Assembly: GCF_001244995.1 (NCBI RefSeq)
Contig: NZ_LN869529.1
Coordinates: 62,001-126,000, forward strand
From: Intestinimonas massiliensis (ex Afouda et al. 2020)
Lineage (GTDB): Bacteria > Bacillota > Clostridia > Oscillospirales > Oscillospiraceae
Length of the DNA: 64,000 nucleotides
Reading direction: 5' to 3'
The notes under the pieces were generated by a model. The model saw only the letters and a list, made by a program, of their open reading frames with translations. It searched no databases and had not been told where the DNA came from. Both the position numbers and the translations under genes were made by a program. This document shows, piece after piece, positions 26,649-35,332 of this stretch; the first letter of the stretch is position 1, and every line of letters starts with the position of its first letter.

Positions 26649-27533
26649 TTATAACAGCTTTTCCACGTGTCCGTCATCATGAATTCGGATGCCGGCCCGG
26701 CGGGCGACCCAGCAGTGGAAGTTGATACAGACCGGGGCGATGGCGGTGTGGGTGTGGGCGCGCTCCATCTTCAGGGCCAGGCAGACGGTGTCGCCGCCGG
26801 TGCCGGCGGCGCCCAGACCCAGGGAGTTGATGGCGTCCTTGAGCTCGGTCTCCAGGGTGGCCAGCTCGGGATCGGGATTCACATCGTCCCAGCGGCGGGT
26901 GGGGATGGCCTTGCGGCTCAGCTGGGCGGCCACGTCCATCGGACCGCCGATGCCGATGCCGATGCCGTAGGGGGGGCAGGGCTTGCCGCCGGCGTTGATG
27001 GCGGTCTCCAGAATGAAGCGCTTCAGGCCGGACAGGTTCTTGCCCAGCTTGGCGGTGGTCATGATCTGCATGGCGTTGCCCAGCTCCGCCCCGCAGCCCT
27101 TGAAGCTGATGATGAAATCCACATACTTCTGGCCGGGGACATATTCATACTCGATGTTGGGCACGCCCTTGCCGGTGTTGTTGCCGGAGTTGACGCGGGT
27201 CAACGGGTCCACCATGCTCGGGCGCAGATAGCCTTTCTTGGTGGCCTCGGCCACGGCCTCGGCAATGGCATCCTTGACGCAGTGAGGCATATTTTCGTCC
27301 CCGTAGGTCAGCCAGGCGGTGGGGTAACCGGGAGACTGGCATACCGCCTTGTCGGCCTGCTTGGCAATGGACAGATTCTCCACCATGGAAGAGAGCATGC
27401 TTTTGGCCGTCTCGTTGGTCTCCCGGGCCAGCGCGTCTTCCAGCAGGCCCTTGGCGTCCGCCGAGATCTCCGTGACGGCACGGATAACGGCGTCGTGGAC
27501 GGATGCGCGGATCAGTTCCTCATTGGGATTCAT
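26649..27533 (-). CDS. Fe-S hydro-lyase alpha subunit, divergent
   Basis: 294 aa, the size of tartrate dehydratase/fumarase alpha subunits. Three candidate cluster cysteines are visible: KAVCQSPGYPT near residue 66, FKGCGAELGNAMQ near 149 and GGKPCPPYGIGIGIGG near 190. The family usually has CQDTG and KGGGSEN at the first two places; here these read CQSPG and KGCGAEL, so the substrate pocket differs. It likely adds or removes water on a dicarboxylate together with the beta subunit 24 nt downstream. Substrate not assignable. Confidence 0.85.
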   Translation of the reverse strand: MNPNEELIRASVHDAVIRAVTEISADAKGLLEDALARETNETAKSMLSSMVENLSIAKQADKAVCQSPGYPTAWLTYGDENMPHCVKDAIAEAVAEATKKGYLRPSMVDPLTRVNSGNNTGKGVPNIEYEYVPGQKYVDFIISFKGCGAELGNAMQIMTTAKLGKNLSGLKRFILETAINAGGKPCPPYGIGIGIGGPMDVAAQLSRKAIPTRRWDDVNPDPELATLETELKDAINSLGLGAAGTGGDTVCLALKMERAHTHTAIAPVCINFHCWVARRAGIRIHDDGHVEKLL

Positions 27534-27595
27534 ATAAACTACACTCCTTTTCTCCGATGCTTCGATCGGATACGGTCATTCTGTGAGGATAGTGA

Positions 27596-27605
27596 TGGTA
27601 TACCC
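27596..27605. promoter_or_regulatory. Operator-like site inside the left operon
   Basis: TGGTATACCC, 9 of 10 matches to the consensus, in the roughly 100-bp gap between the MmgE/PrpD stop and the hydro-lyase alpha start. It may control an internal promoter or assist repression by looping. Confidence 0.45.
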
Positions 27606-27631
27606 ACGCGGACCGATCAGCCGGCGGGCCG

Positions 27632-29005
27632 TCAGACGACGGCGGCACAGGGGAGAGAGAAAAGGTCGTTGATATCGTTCAGTTCCTCCAGAGCGGCGAT
27701 GCGGCGGGTGAGTTCCTCTGCCTCGACCCTCGGAAGGATGCCTTTGGTCACGGCAAAAAACTTAGTGTGGGCGTCGTCCCAGGTAAAGGGGTTGTTGAAG
27801 TCCCCAAAGGGGTATTCCATCTGCTGGATCAGCCGGGTGCCGTCGTCCAGCTCCACTTCCAGCCGGTGCGGCCACTGGTTGTGGTCGGCTTGATACAGGC
27901 CCTCCAGGGCGGGGTCCACCACCACGGTGACCTTGTCCATCAGGGCGCGGGCGGCGGGGGCGTTGGTCTTGTCGGCGGAGAACACCTCGTCGGTCAGGCT
28001 GCCGTAGAGGAAGGCAGCGGCGATGCAGTACTGGACGCTGAATTTGAAACCGTAGGGTGTGGCGGGGGCGGGCGCATCCACGTTGTCCTTGGCCACCTGA
28101 TAGGTGTAGTCGGTGATCCGGACGATGCGCGCCGGGTCCAGGGCGTATTTCTTTTTCAGCAGCTCTACACAATAATCGGCAGAGTGAGTGTGACGGCAGC
28201 AGGCGTAGGGCTTGAAGGAATTGGTCTGGATCTGATAGGGCTGGCTTCCGAGGCCGCGGGTCAGGGCCTCGGGGTGATGGTCGGCGGTCATGGCGCCCAG
28301 GAACCCCCTCTCGCCGCCCAGGATGTCACGCGCGGCCGTAAAGCCCAGGGCGGCCAGCTCCGCCGAACGGATGCCGCACAGGGTGGCGTTGGCGGTATGG
28401 AGCGTCTTGCTCATGGCGCCGTCCTGGATGAACTGCCAGAGGCCCGCGGACTGGGTGCCGGCGGAGCCCATGGCGCTCAGGAACTGCTCGGGGGTCAGAC
28501 CCAACAGCTTACCGGCGGCCACCGCGGAGGAGAAGCTCCCCACCACTCCTGTGGTATGCCAGTAGTGATAGGCGCCGGGGTTGATCGCCTCGCCGATGCG
28601 GGCGCCGGCCTCGTAGCCGGCAGCGATGGCGGCCAGGATTTCGCGGCCTGAGCTGTGGTGCTTCTGACCGACGGCGAGGGCGGTGGGGATGGTGACGACG
28701 CCCAGGTGGGTGATGGAGGAATTATGGACGTCATCCATGTCGATGACATGGGAATAAGCGGCGTTCAGCGCGGCGGCGTTCTCGCAGGAGAAACGGCTCA
28801 GGCGGCCGTCCCAGACGGTGGCCTCCGGGCGCTGGGGCTGCTGGGAAATGTAACGCCTCCAGATTTTGCCCTGGGGCAGGACCGAGCCGGCAAAAGCCAC
28901 GCCGATCAGGTCCTCCACACACATTTTGGCGCTGTCCACGGCCTGCTCAGGGAGGTCCTGATAGCGCAGGCCGTGAAGGAAATCAGAAAGCTGTTGTGTA
29001 AGCAT
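27632..29005 (-). CDS. MmgE/PrpD-family protein
   Basis: 457 aa, full family length. Conserved positions can be seen: AAYSHVIDMDDVHNSSITHLG (the Asp/His pair), YHYWHTTGVVG (His), GAMSKTLHTANA (Lys) and NSFKPYACCRHTHSAD (Lys, Cys, His). The family includes 2-methylcitrate dehydratase, cis-aconitate decarboxylase and iminodisuccinate epimerase, i.e. enzymes that abstract a proton next to a carboxylate. No other methylcitrate-cycle gene is present, so propionate catabolism is unlikely. First gene of the left operon; AGAGG lies 6 nt before ATG. Substrate presumably the compound imported by the divergent Tct system. Confidence 0.9.
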   Translation of the reverse strand: MLTQQLSDFLHGLRYQDLPEQAVDSAKMCVEDLIGVAFAGSVLPQGKIWRRYISQQPQRPEATVWDGRLSRFSCENAAALNAAYSHVIDMDDVHNSSITHLGVVTIPTALAVGQKHHSSGREILAAIAAGYEAGARIGEAINPGAYHYWHTTGVVGSFSSAVAAGKLLGLTPEQFLSAMGSAGTQSAGLWQFIQDGAMSKTLHTANATLCGIRSAELAALGFTAARDILGGERGFLGAMTADHHPEALTRGLGSQPYQIQTNSFKPYACCRHTHSADYCVELLKKKYALDPARIVRITDYTYQVAKDNVDAPAPATPYGFKFSVQYCIAAAFLYGSLTDEVFSADKTNAPAARALMDKVTVVVDPALEGLYQADHNQWPHRLEVELDDGTRLIQQMEYPFGDFNNPFTWDDAHTKFFAVTKGILPRVEAEELTRRIAALEELNDINDLFSLPCAAVV

Positions 29006-29172
29006 ATTGACCTCTTTCTAACATGTTCAGGATATGATACCGCCGGGAACGGAGGCGGGGAAACGGCGCGTGGCATTCCAATTTGGGCCAAAAAGCAAAG
29101 AATGGGGTGCGGCAATAGGAGGGGGCCCTGCTGCTCGTCGCCACCGCGCTGCAGATGGGAAAGCCACTTTAT

Positions 29173-29216
29173 TGGTATACCATTAGAATTATAGCATACC
29201 GAAAAATGAAATGGAA
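29173..29216 (-). promoter_or_regulatory. Left-operon promoter with TGGTATACCA operator at the start site
   Basis: Minus-strand TTCCAT (plus 29211-29216), 17 bp, TATAAT (plus 29188-29193). The perfect palindrome TGGTATACCA at 29173-29182 begins 5 nt after the -10, covering the likely transcription start, a repressor geometry. The mRNA leader would be about 170 nt. Confidence 0.7.
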
Positions 29217-29296
29217 GATAGAACACAAATTTTGTGGTTTCCTCAAAAAATGCATTGAAAAAATTGGGTAAAATGTAGAAATAAACAGAAACACCT

Positions 29297-29343
29297 TTAC
29301 AACCATAGCTTTGAGGTGGTATAGTTGCAACGATGGTATACCA
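29297..29343 (+). promoter_or_regulatory. Right-operon promoter with TGGTATACCA operator at the start site
   Basis: TTACAA (29297-29302), 17 bp, TATAGT (29320-29325), then the palindrome TGGTATACCA at 29334-29343, 8 nt after the -10. The geometry mirrors that of the divergent promoter, so one regulator probably controls both. Confidence 0.7.
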
Positions 29344-29578
29344 AAAAGCGGGCCAAGAGAAAAATTTGGAAAAGGACAAGGAAGGACATCCTGAATGACA
29401 AGCTTGAATATGAAACCACCGTCACCGCCAAAGCCTGTAAACTGCATGGCAGCAAGTTTGAGGATAGCATTCCCTGGGCATTAAAATACGAGGCTTCGGT
29501 AGAGTAGAAAGTAAATTTAGTATACAAGCTGCCTTGCGGACTATATGCTGAACAGCGGAAATTACAGAGGTGGTAACT

Positions 29579-30745
29579 GTGGAAATGGTACATGATTTCG
29601 ATGAATATGTCGAACGCAGAGGAACCGACGCCAAGAAGTACAACCAGTACGGACCGGATGTAATCCCTATGTGGATTGCGGACACGGATTTCAAGTGTCC
29701 CCAGCCTGTCGTTGACGCTGTGGTGGCCCGTATGCAGGAGGGCGTCTACGGCTATACCTTCAACAGCGAGCGGCTGAAGAAGGCCGGTGCCAGATGGCAG
29801 AAGGTTCGTTTTGGGTGGGATGTAGATCCGTCCTGGGTTGAGTACTCTCCCGGTGTAATCGGCGGTGTGATTTGTGCTGTCAGGGCACTGAGCCAGCCCG
29901 GTGACAACATCGTGATCCAGACTCCCTGCTATCCGCCCTTCAAGGATCTGTCCGATCACAATGGCCGGCATCTGCTGCGCAACGCTCTGGTGAATGTGAA
30001 CGGCCGGTTTGAGGTCAACTGGGAAGAACTGGAGCGGATGCTCAGCGATGATCGGACCAAGCTATTTATTCTCTGTAACCCCCAGAACCCCACCGGGCGA
30101 GTGTTCACCAGAGAAGAACTGACCCGTATGGGCAAGCTGTGCATCAAGCATCATGTGACGGTCATTGCGGATGAGATTCATCAGGATGTCGTCTACAGCG
30201 GCCATAAGCATATCCCCTTCGCCAGCATCTGTCCTGAATTCGCGGAGATCACCGTGTCCTTTATGAACCCCAGCAAGACCTTTAACGTGCCCGGCTTCCG
30301 GACGGCTGCGTTTATTGCCTCCAACCCTGTTCTGAAGAGCGCCGTTCACGAGATGCTGGTGAACAATAAGGCCATCGGCGAGAACATCTGCGGTACCATT
30401 GCTTTCTATACTGCCTATGAGCAGTGCGATTACTACGCGGATCAGCTCGTGGCCTATCTGGAAAAGAACCGGGATCTGGTGGAGCAGACCCTGAAGGATG
30501 TTCCCGGAATTGAAGTCACCCACGCCGAAGGCACCTATCTCCTGTGGCTGGATTGCCGCGGTCTGGGATTTGAAAGTCAGAAAGCCTTGGATAAGTGGCT
30601 GGTTGAAATTGCCAAGCTAGGCTTTAACAGCGGTATGTCCTTCGGCCCCGAGGGCGAGGGCTATGCGCGTATGAACATCGCCGCTCCTCGTTCCACGGTC
30701 GAGGAAGCGCTCCATCGACTTACAAATGCCGTTAAGGCTTTGTAA
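29579..30745 (+). CDS. PatB/MalY-family PLP enzyme (aminotransferase-like C-S lyase)
   Basis: 388 aa. IPMWIADTDFKCPQPVVDAV near the N-terminus, EGVYGYTF, CNPQNPTGRVFTREEL, VIADEIHQDVVYSGHKHIPF and SFMNPSKTFNVPGFRTAAFI (Schiff-base Lys near 236) are typical of MalY/PatB, which mostly catalyse beta-elimination from cystathionine-like amino acids. GTG at 29579 is chosen because AGAGG lies 8 nt upstream; GTG 29570 and ATG 29585 are alternatives. First gene of the right operon. A lyase acting on an S- or N-substituted amino acid would fit the locus. Confidence 0.9.
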   Translation: MEMVHDFDEYVERRGTDAKKYNQYGPDVIPMWIADTDFKCPQPVVDAVVARMQEGVYGYTFNSERLKKAGARWQKVRFGWDVDPSWVEYSPGVIGGVICAVRALSQPGDNIVIQTPCYPPFKDLSDHNGRHLLRNALVNVNGRFEVNWEELERMLSDDRTKLFILCNPQNPTGRVFTREELTRMGKLCIKHHVTVIADEIHQDVVYSGHKHIPFASICPEFAEITVSFMNPSKTFNVPGFRTAAFIASNPVLKSAVHEMLVNNKAIGENICGTIAFYTAYEQCDYYADQLVAYLEKNRDLVEQTLKDVPGIEVTHAEGTYLLWLDCRGLGFESQKALDKWLVEIAKLGFNSGMSFGPEGEGYARMNIAAPRSTVEEALHRLTNAVKAL

Positions 30746-30768
30746 AAAAATAAAAAGGGAGAAAGACT

Positions 30769-31782
30769 ATGAAGAAAAGAATTCTAGCACTGACTTGCAC
30801 TGCTGTTCTGGCTATCTCTGTCCTTTCCGGATGCGGCGCCAAGCCCCCTGCAAGCACTCCTGCTCCTGCTCCGAGCGGCGCTCTCGCTGAGAGCACTGCT
30901 CCCGTTGAGTTTCCCACCAAGGACATCACTATGGTCGTTCCCTACGACGCCGGCGGCGGCGTTGACCTGACCACCCGCCTGATGACCGATGCCATCGGCA
31001 AGAGCTTCAATGGTCACTCCGTAATCGTGCAGAACGTCAGCGGCGGCGGCGGCGCTGTTGGTCAGACCACCGTTAAGAACTCTGCTCCCGATGGCTACAC
31101 TCTGCTGGCCTACACCAGCTCCGTCGTAAACAACCCCCAGCTGAAGGAAGTGGACTTCGTCTTGGAGGATTTCAAGCCTCTTGCCTGCGTCTGCTTCGAT
31201 CCCGAAGTGATTCTGGTTCCCGCCAACTCCCCCTACAACACCTTTGAAGAGCTGATCGCCGCCGCCAAGGAGAAGACCATCAACGTTTCTACCTCCGGGG
31301 CTATGACCGCCCATCACCTCGATGGTGTTAAGATCCAGATGGCTACCGGCGCCGACTTTGCCTACATCCACTGCGACAGCGCTCCCACCCAGAAGCAGGA
31401 GCTGATCGGCGGCCATACCGACGCCGCTATCTTCCCCCTAGGCGAGATCATTGACGCCATTAACGACGGTACCGTCAAGGCTCTGGCCATTGCTCTGTCC
31501 GAGCGTTCTGACAAGGTCCCCGATGTACCCACTTATACCGAGTGCGGCGTTCCCCTGGTTGACGGCGCCTTCCGTGGCTTCGCCTGCCCCGCCGGCGTTC
31601 CCAACGCTGAGTTCGAAACGCTGAAGAACGTCTTTGAAGAGGTCGCTCAGTCTCAGGCCTTCATCGACTCCATGGAGCAGGCTGGAATCCCCTATCTGTA
31701 CATGGGTGCTGAAGAGTTCCAGCAGTACGCTCGGGATGCCAGCGCGGCCCTAGCCGACGTTGTCGCTTTCATGAATCAGTGA
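30769..31782 (+). CDS. tctC: Tripartite tricarboxylate transporter binding lipoprotein
   Basis: 337 aa. Signal peptide with lipobox (LSGC, Cys near 22) then a Pro/Ala linker and a TctC fold: DITMVVPYDAGGGVDLTTRLM, VSGGGGAVGQTTV, APDGYTLLAYTSS, PEVILVPANSPYNTFEELIAAAKE. The VPYxxGGGxD loop and the following Ser/Thr-rich turns bind a carboxylate. It should hand substrate to TctA/TctB. Codon choice is strongly biased, suggesting high expression. A hairpin directly after the stop may protect its message. Confidence 0.95.
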   Translation: MKKRILALTCTAVLAISVLSGCGAKPPASTPAPAPSGALAESTAPVEFPTKDITMVVPYDAGGGVDLTTRLMTDAIGKSFNGHSVIVQNVSGGGGAVGQTTVKNSAPDGYTLLAYTSSVVNNPQLKEVDFVLEDFKPLACVCFDPEVILVPANSPYNTFEELIAAAKEKTINVSTSGAMTAHHLDGVKIQMATGADFAYIHCDSAPTQKQELIGGHTDAAIFPLGEIIDAINDGTVKALAIALSERSDKVPDVPTYTECGVPLVDGAFRGFACPAGVPNAEFETLKNVFEEVAQSQAFIDSMEQAGIPYLYMGAEEFQQYARDASAALADVVAFMNQ

Positions 31783-31794
31783 TTGATTGGCAAG

Positions 31795-31832
31795 GCCCCC
31801 AACAGGAAGCTTTTCAGCTTCCGGTTGGGGGC
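31795..31832 (+). terminator. Stem-loop between tctC and tctB
   Basis: GCCCCCAAC-A-GGAAGCT pairs with AGCTTCC-G-GTTGGGGGC around a 4-nt loop. There is no T run, so it probably stabilises upstream tctC mRNA or only partly terminates. Confidence 0.6.
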
Positions 31833-31876
31833 GGCGACGCCCGATTCCGCACGAGTTTATCCCTGGAGGATTGCAT

Positions 31877-32320
31877 ATGAAAAAGAAGGATATTCTTCTT
31901 GAACTATCCCTGCCTGTAGTAATGGCCGCGCTTGGAATCTTTGTGCTGATAAAGGCCGAGTCCATTAAGCCGAAATCTGCCGCTACATTTCCCCGAATCT
32001 GTGCCGTTCTTATGCTGATCGGTGTGGCTGTTACAATTCTTCAAATCCTGGTCACCAAGAAAAAGACGACTCACTTTGAAGGTCTGCGCGTAGAGAAGGC
32101 GCTGCTTCTGCTGCTGATGATTCTGTTGTACACCATCCTGCTGCCCAGAATCGGTTACATCATTCCCACGCTGCTGCTGTGCGCCTGCATCATGCTGCTG
32201 CTGAACTATCGGAAACTGCCGGTGATCGGCCTGTGCGCCTGCATCGCGGTCGCGGTTATTTTCGTGCTCTTCAAGATCATTCTGAAGGTTCCCCTTCCGA
32301 TGCTCTTCCTTGATTTTTAA
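31877..32320 (+). CDS. tctB: Tripartite tricarboxylate transporter small permease
   Basis: 147 aa with four membrane helices (about 10-28, 42-62, 78-100 and 118-140) and GGAGG before the ATG. Length and topology match TctB. It pairs with TctA in the cytoplasmic membrane; sequence conservation in this subunit is low, so identity rests on topology and on sitting between tctC and tctA. Confidence 0.88.
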   Translation: MKKKDILLELSLPVVMAALGIFVLIKAESIKPKSAATFPRICAVLMLIGVAVTILQILVTKKKTTHFEGLRVEKALLLLLMILLYTILLPRIGYIIPTLLLCACIMLLLNYRKLPVIGLCACIAVAVIFVLFKIILKVPLPMLFLDF

Positions 32321-32335
32321 CGGGGGGATTTTAGT

Positions 32336-33850
32336 ATGCTGAATAACATTGTTGCGGGTCTGGGCGCCCTGTGCTCTGCCCCCGCTTTGATCGGTATCCT
32401 GTTAGGTACCATTATTGGCCTGATGGTCGGCTCTCTGCCCGGTCTGAATGACTCCATCACCATGGCGGTCCTGATGCCCATGACTTTTGGTATGGATACG
32501 GAGCTGGCTATGGGCCTGCTGATCGGTATCTACTGTGCCTCCGCCTGCGGCGGCTCTATCCCTGCTATCCTTCTAAAGATCCCCGGAACGGCTTCCGCTT
32601 CCGTTACCGCCTTTGATGGCTACCCCATGGCGCAGCAGGGCCGTGCGGGCAAGGCTCTGGGTATTGCCACCATGTCCAGTTGGGTTGGCGGCATGGTGTC
32701 GGCCATTGTGCTTCTGACCCTGTGCCCCTTCCTGGCACAGCAGTCCCTGCGCTTCGGCCCTCCCGAATACTTCATGCTGACGGTTCTGGGCTTTGCCTCC
32801 GTCGTGGGTATGGCCGGTGAGAACGTTGGCAAGAGCATCATTGCCATTGCCTTTGGCCTGCTGATCGGCTGTATCGGCATGGACCCCCAGACCGGCTCCG
32901 CCCGCTTTACCTTTGGCAACATGTACCTGCAGGACGGCATCTCTCTGGTGCCCATGCTGATCGGTCTGTTTGGTATCACCTCCATTATGGAGTTGTTTGA
33001 GAGCTTCCACGGCAACGAGATTATCGCCGCCCTAAAGGAACAAAAGAATAAGATAACCAAGGTGGAGTTGCCCAACTGGAAGGAATGCAGGGAACTGCTT
33101 CCCACCTGGGCACAGTCCACCGTCATCGGCAACATTATTGGCATCATCCCCGGCGCCGGCATGATTATGGCCATCTTTATGGCCTATAACCAAGCGGTCA
33201 CCAGTAATCCCGACAAGAAATTCGGTACCGGTGTGCCTCAGGGTATCGCCGCTCCCGAATGCGCCAACAACTCCGTTGTAGGCTCCTCCATGGTGCCGCT
33301 GCTGTCCCTGGGTATTCCCGGCAACTCTTCCTCAGCACTGTTCCTCAGCGCGCTGACCATTCAGGGTCTGCGTACCGGCCCCGCACTGTTCAACAACACT
33401 CCTGATGTAGCCTACATGATCGTGCTGGGCTTCCTGCTGTCCAACATTATCATGCTGCCTCTGGCTATTGGCTACACCAGTCTATTCGCCACCGCTGTTC
33501 TGCGTATGAAGCGGGAGATCCTCAGCGGTATTGTGATCGTTCTGTGTGTCACCGGCGCCTTTGCTGTTAAGAACAACATCTTCAATATTTATGTGATTAT
33601 CGCCTTTGGCCTGATTGGCTACTTCTTTAACAAGTTCCACATTCCGCAGTCTCCCCTCATCCTTGCCTCCATTCTCGGCAAGATGATGGAAAGCAACTGG
33701 GTTCAGAGCATGGTGTTCTCTCACAACAATTTGGCTGTTTTCGTGACCAGACCCTTGAGCTGTGCGCTGCTGGTCATCTCCCTGGCGTTCATCGTTATTC
33801 CCATGATCAAATCCGCCAAGGACAAGAAAAAAGGCGTTGCAAAAGCTTAA
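32336..33850 (+). CDS. tctA: Tripartite tricarboxylate transporter large permease
   Basis: 504 aa, about 11-12 helices, standard TctA. Motifs include LLGTIIGLMVGSLPGLNDSITMAVLMPMTFGMD, GIYCASACGGSIPAILLKIPGTASASVTAFDGYPMAQQGRAGKALGIA and NIIGIIPGAGMIMAIFMAYNQA. It forms the ion-coupled carboxylate channel. Short spacing to tctB and a terminator after its stop group tctCBA as a unit. Confidence 0.96.
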   Translation: MLNNIVAGLGALCSAPALIGILLGTIIGLMVGSLPGLNDSITMAVLMPMTFGMDTELAMGLLIGIYCASACGGSIPAILLKIPGTASASVTAFDGYPMAQQGRAGKALGIATMSSWVGGMVSAIVLLTLCPFLAQQSLRFGPPEYFMLTVLGFASVVGMAGENVGKSIIAIAFGLLIGCIGMDPQTGSARFTFGNMYLQDGISLVPMLIGLFGITSIMELFESFHGNEIIAALKEQKNKITKVELPNWKECRELLPTWAQSTVIGNIIGIIPGAGMIMAIFMAYNQAVTSNPDKKFGTGVPQGIAAPECANNSVVGSSMVPLLSLGIPGNSSSALFLSALTIQGLRTGPALFNNTPDVAYMIVLGFLLSNIIMLPLAIGYTSLFATAVLRMKREILSGIVIVLCVTGAFAVKNNIFNIYVIIAFGLIGYFFNKFHIPQSPLILASILGKMMESNWVQSMVFSHNNLAVFVTRPLSCALLVISLAFIVIPMIKSAKDKKKGVAKA

Positions 33851-33898
33851 CAGGTCTGCAACAATCAGAATATCATACCGATCGCATCGTAAGACATT

Positions 33899-33939
33899 CG
33901 GAGTGTTCAGAATCCATTGAACACTCCGTTTTCTTTTTC
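33899..33939 (+). terminator. Terminator after tctA
   Basis: CGGAGTGTTCA pairs with TGAACACTCCG around an 8-nt loop, followed by TTTTCTTTTT. The next genes lie 60-70 bp on in the same direction with no clear promoter of their own, so read-through is likely. Confidence 0.85.
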
Positions 33940-34002
33940 TGTCGATGAAAACCCGCCCATTCCGCGGGAGGTTCCGCCCCGGAAACGGGCGAGGGAGGTA
34001 TT

Positions 34003-35319
34003 ATGGAAGCTGAAAAAATTCGAGAACTGAGTCTGGCCTGCCAGACAGAGGTTCTGGCGCTGCGGAAATATTTTCACTGCGCACCCGAGCTTTCCGCCAG
34101 AGAACAGTCCACAATGGCCGCCATCGCGGCTCAATTGCAAAAGAGCGACATCCCTTTTACGGTGATCCCCGATGGAGGTATTTTGGCACATCTGGACTGG
34201 GCTGACGCCAACGCACCGGACGCCCCCCATGTTTTGTTACGGGCGGACTGCGACGCGCTGCCCATACAGGAGTCTGAAACCAATGGAACATTTTCGAGGG
34301 CCTATCAAAGCGCCGTGCCCGGTGTGTCCCATATGTGCGGCCACGATGCCCACATGGCCATGCTGCTCGGTGCGGCCGGCGTTTTGAAGCAACTGCGCCA
34401 GGGTGACGCCACCCTTCGAGGCAGAGTTTATCTGCTGTTTGAGCGCGGCGAAGAGGGCGGCTGCAACTACTATTATATTTTGAAGTACATCCAAAGTAAG
34501 AAGATCCGAATCGACAGTTGCGTCGGTCTCCATGTGGCTCCCGACCTGCCTACCGGTTCTATCTGGCTGGAGGAAGGTCCCGGACATGCAGGAAACGTAA
34601 ACTTTGAAATTGCCCTTACCGGGACGGGCGGCCACGGCTCCCGGCCGGATCTGGCCAATAACCCTCTGGACTGCTTCGTGGCCATTGCAAACGATCTGAA
34701 TACCTTCCGAATGAAGTGCATTCCTCCGCAGGATATTCTTACTGTAAATATTGGAAGTGTCCACTGCGGCGCAAAGAGAAACATCGTTCCGCAGCGGCTG
34801 GAATTCAAGGGCACCTGCCGGTTTTACAATTCGAAATCCGGAAGCCGATTTAAGAAAAAACTGCGCCAGATCATTACAGCCAACGCCGACCTGTACGGCT
34901 GTCAGGCGGAGTTTGGGGTTTTCACCGGTCCCAGCATGGCACAGCTCAACCACCGGGAGGCTGCGGCTTTGGCGCGGAGCGCTTTTCGGGAAGTGTTTCC
35001 CGAGATCACGCAGATCGCGGAAAAGGAGCCGGAAATGAGCTCGGAGAGTTTCGGCGTGCTCTGCAGCTACTACCCCGGCATGATGGGGCTGCTGGGTACC
35101 GGCTGCCCGGAGAAGGGGACGACCCAGGGGCTCCACAATCCACAGTTTGACCTGGATACGGACGCGCTGCCCTACGGCGTGGCCGCCTATGCGGCCTATG
35201 CAATGAAATACCTAGAAGAAAATCCGCAATTTTCTTTCCAACCCTTCCCCGGAGACATAGACGAAATGATGGCTTATACCGACCGTCCCGTACCCCCGAG
35301 ACTGGACCCGGAAATGTGA
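34003..35319 (+). CDS. M20-family amidohydrolase (M20D, N-acyl amino acid hydrolase type)
   Basis: 438 aa. Metal-binding motifs: LLRADCDALPI (Asp), HMCGHDAHMAMLLG (Cys and His), LFERGEEGGCN (catalytic and bridging Glu), a His in SCVGLHVAP, and a dimerisation-domain segment TGTGGHGSRPDLANNP. It should cleave an amide bond such as N-acyl or N-succinyl from an amino acid, in the cytoplasm. GGGAGG precedes the ATG. Placement after the Tct transporter suggests it acts early on the imported compound. Confidence 0.93.
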   Translation: MEAEKIRELSLACQTEVLALRKYFHCAPELSAREQSTMAAIAAQLQKSDIPFTVIPDGGILAHLDWADANAPDAPHVLLRADCDALPIQESETNGTFSRAYQSAVPGVSHMCGHDAHMAMLLGAAGVLKQLRQGDATLRGRVYLLFERGEEGGCNYYYILKYIQSKKIRIDSCVGLHVAPDLPTGSIWLEEGPGHAGNVNFEIALTGTGGHGSRPDLANNPLDCFVAIANDLNTFRMKCIPPQDILTVNIGSVHCGAKRNIVPQRLEFKGTCRFYNSKSGSRFKKKLRQIITANADLYGCQAEFGVFTGPSMAQLNHREAAALARSAFREVFPEITQIAEKEPEMSSESFGVLCSYYPGMMGLLGTGCPEKGTTQGLHNPQFDLDTDALPYGVAAYAAYAMKYLEENPQFSFQPFPGDIDEMMAYTDRPVPPRLDPEM

Positions 35320-35332
35320 AAGGAGGAACCTT

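Larger units (their letters stand above)
29006..29578. other. Divergent control region of the carboxylate locus
   Basis: 573 bp with an AT-rich core. Besides the two promoters and operators it holds a possible 60-codon frame (29325-29507, TTG start, Lys/Arg-rich beginning) inside the right leader. That frame overlaps the operator and lacks a ribosome site, so I read the segment as untranslated leader. Confidence 0.6.

Noticed and set aside
27632-29005. Assignment as 2-methylcitrate dehydratase (prpD)
   Set aside because: No prpB, prpC or prpE partners are present; the family has several other activities, so only the family name is used.
29325-29507. 60-codon frame in the right-operon leader
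   Set aside because: TTG start with no ribosome site and overlapping the operator; it could be a leader peptide but nothing supports translation.
31795-31832. Full terminator splitting the tct operon
   Set aside because: No U-tract follows and tctB-tctA need co-transcription with tctC; treated as a stabilising or partial stem-loop.
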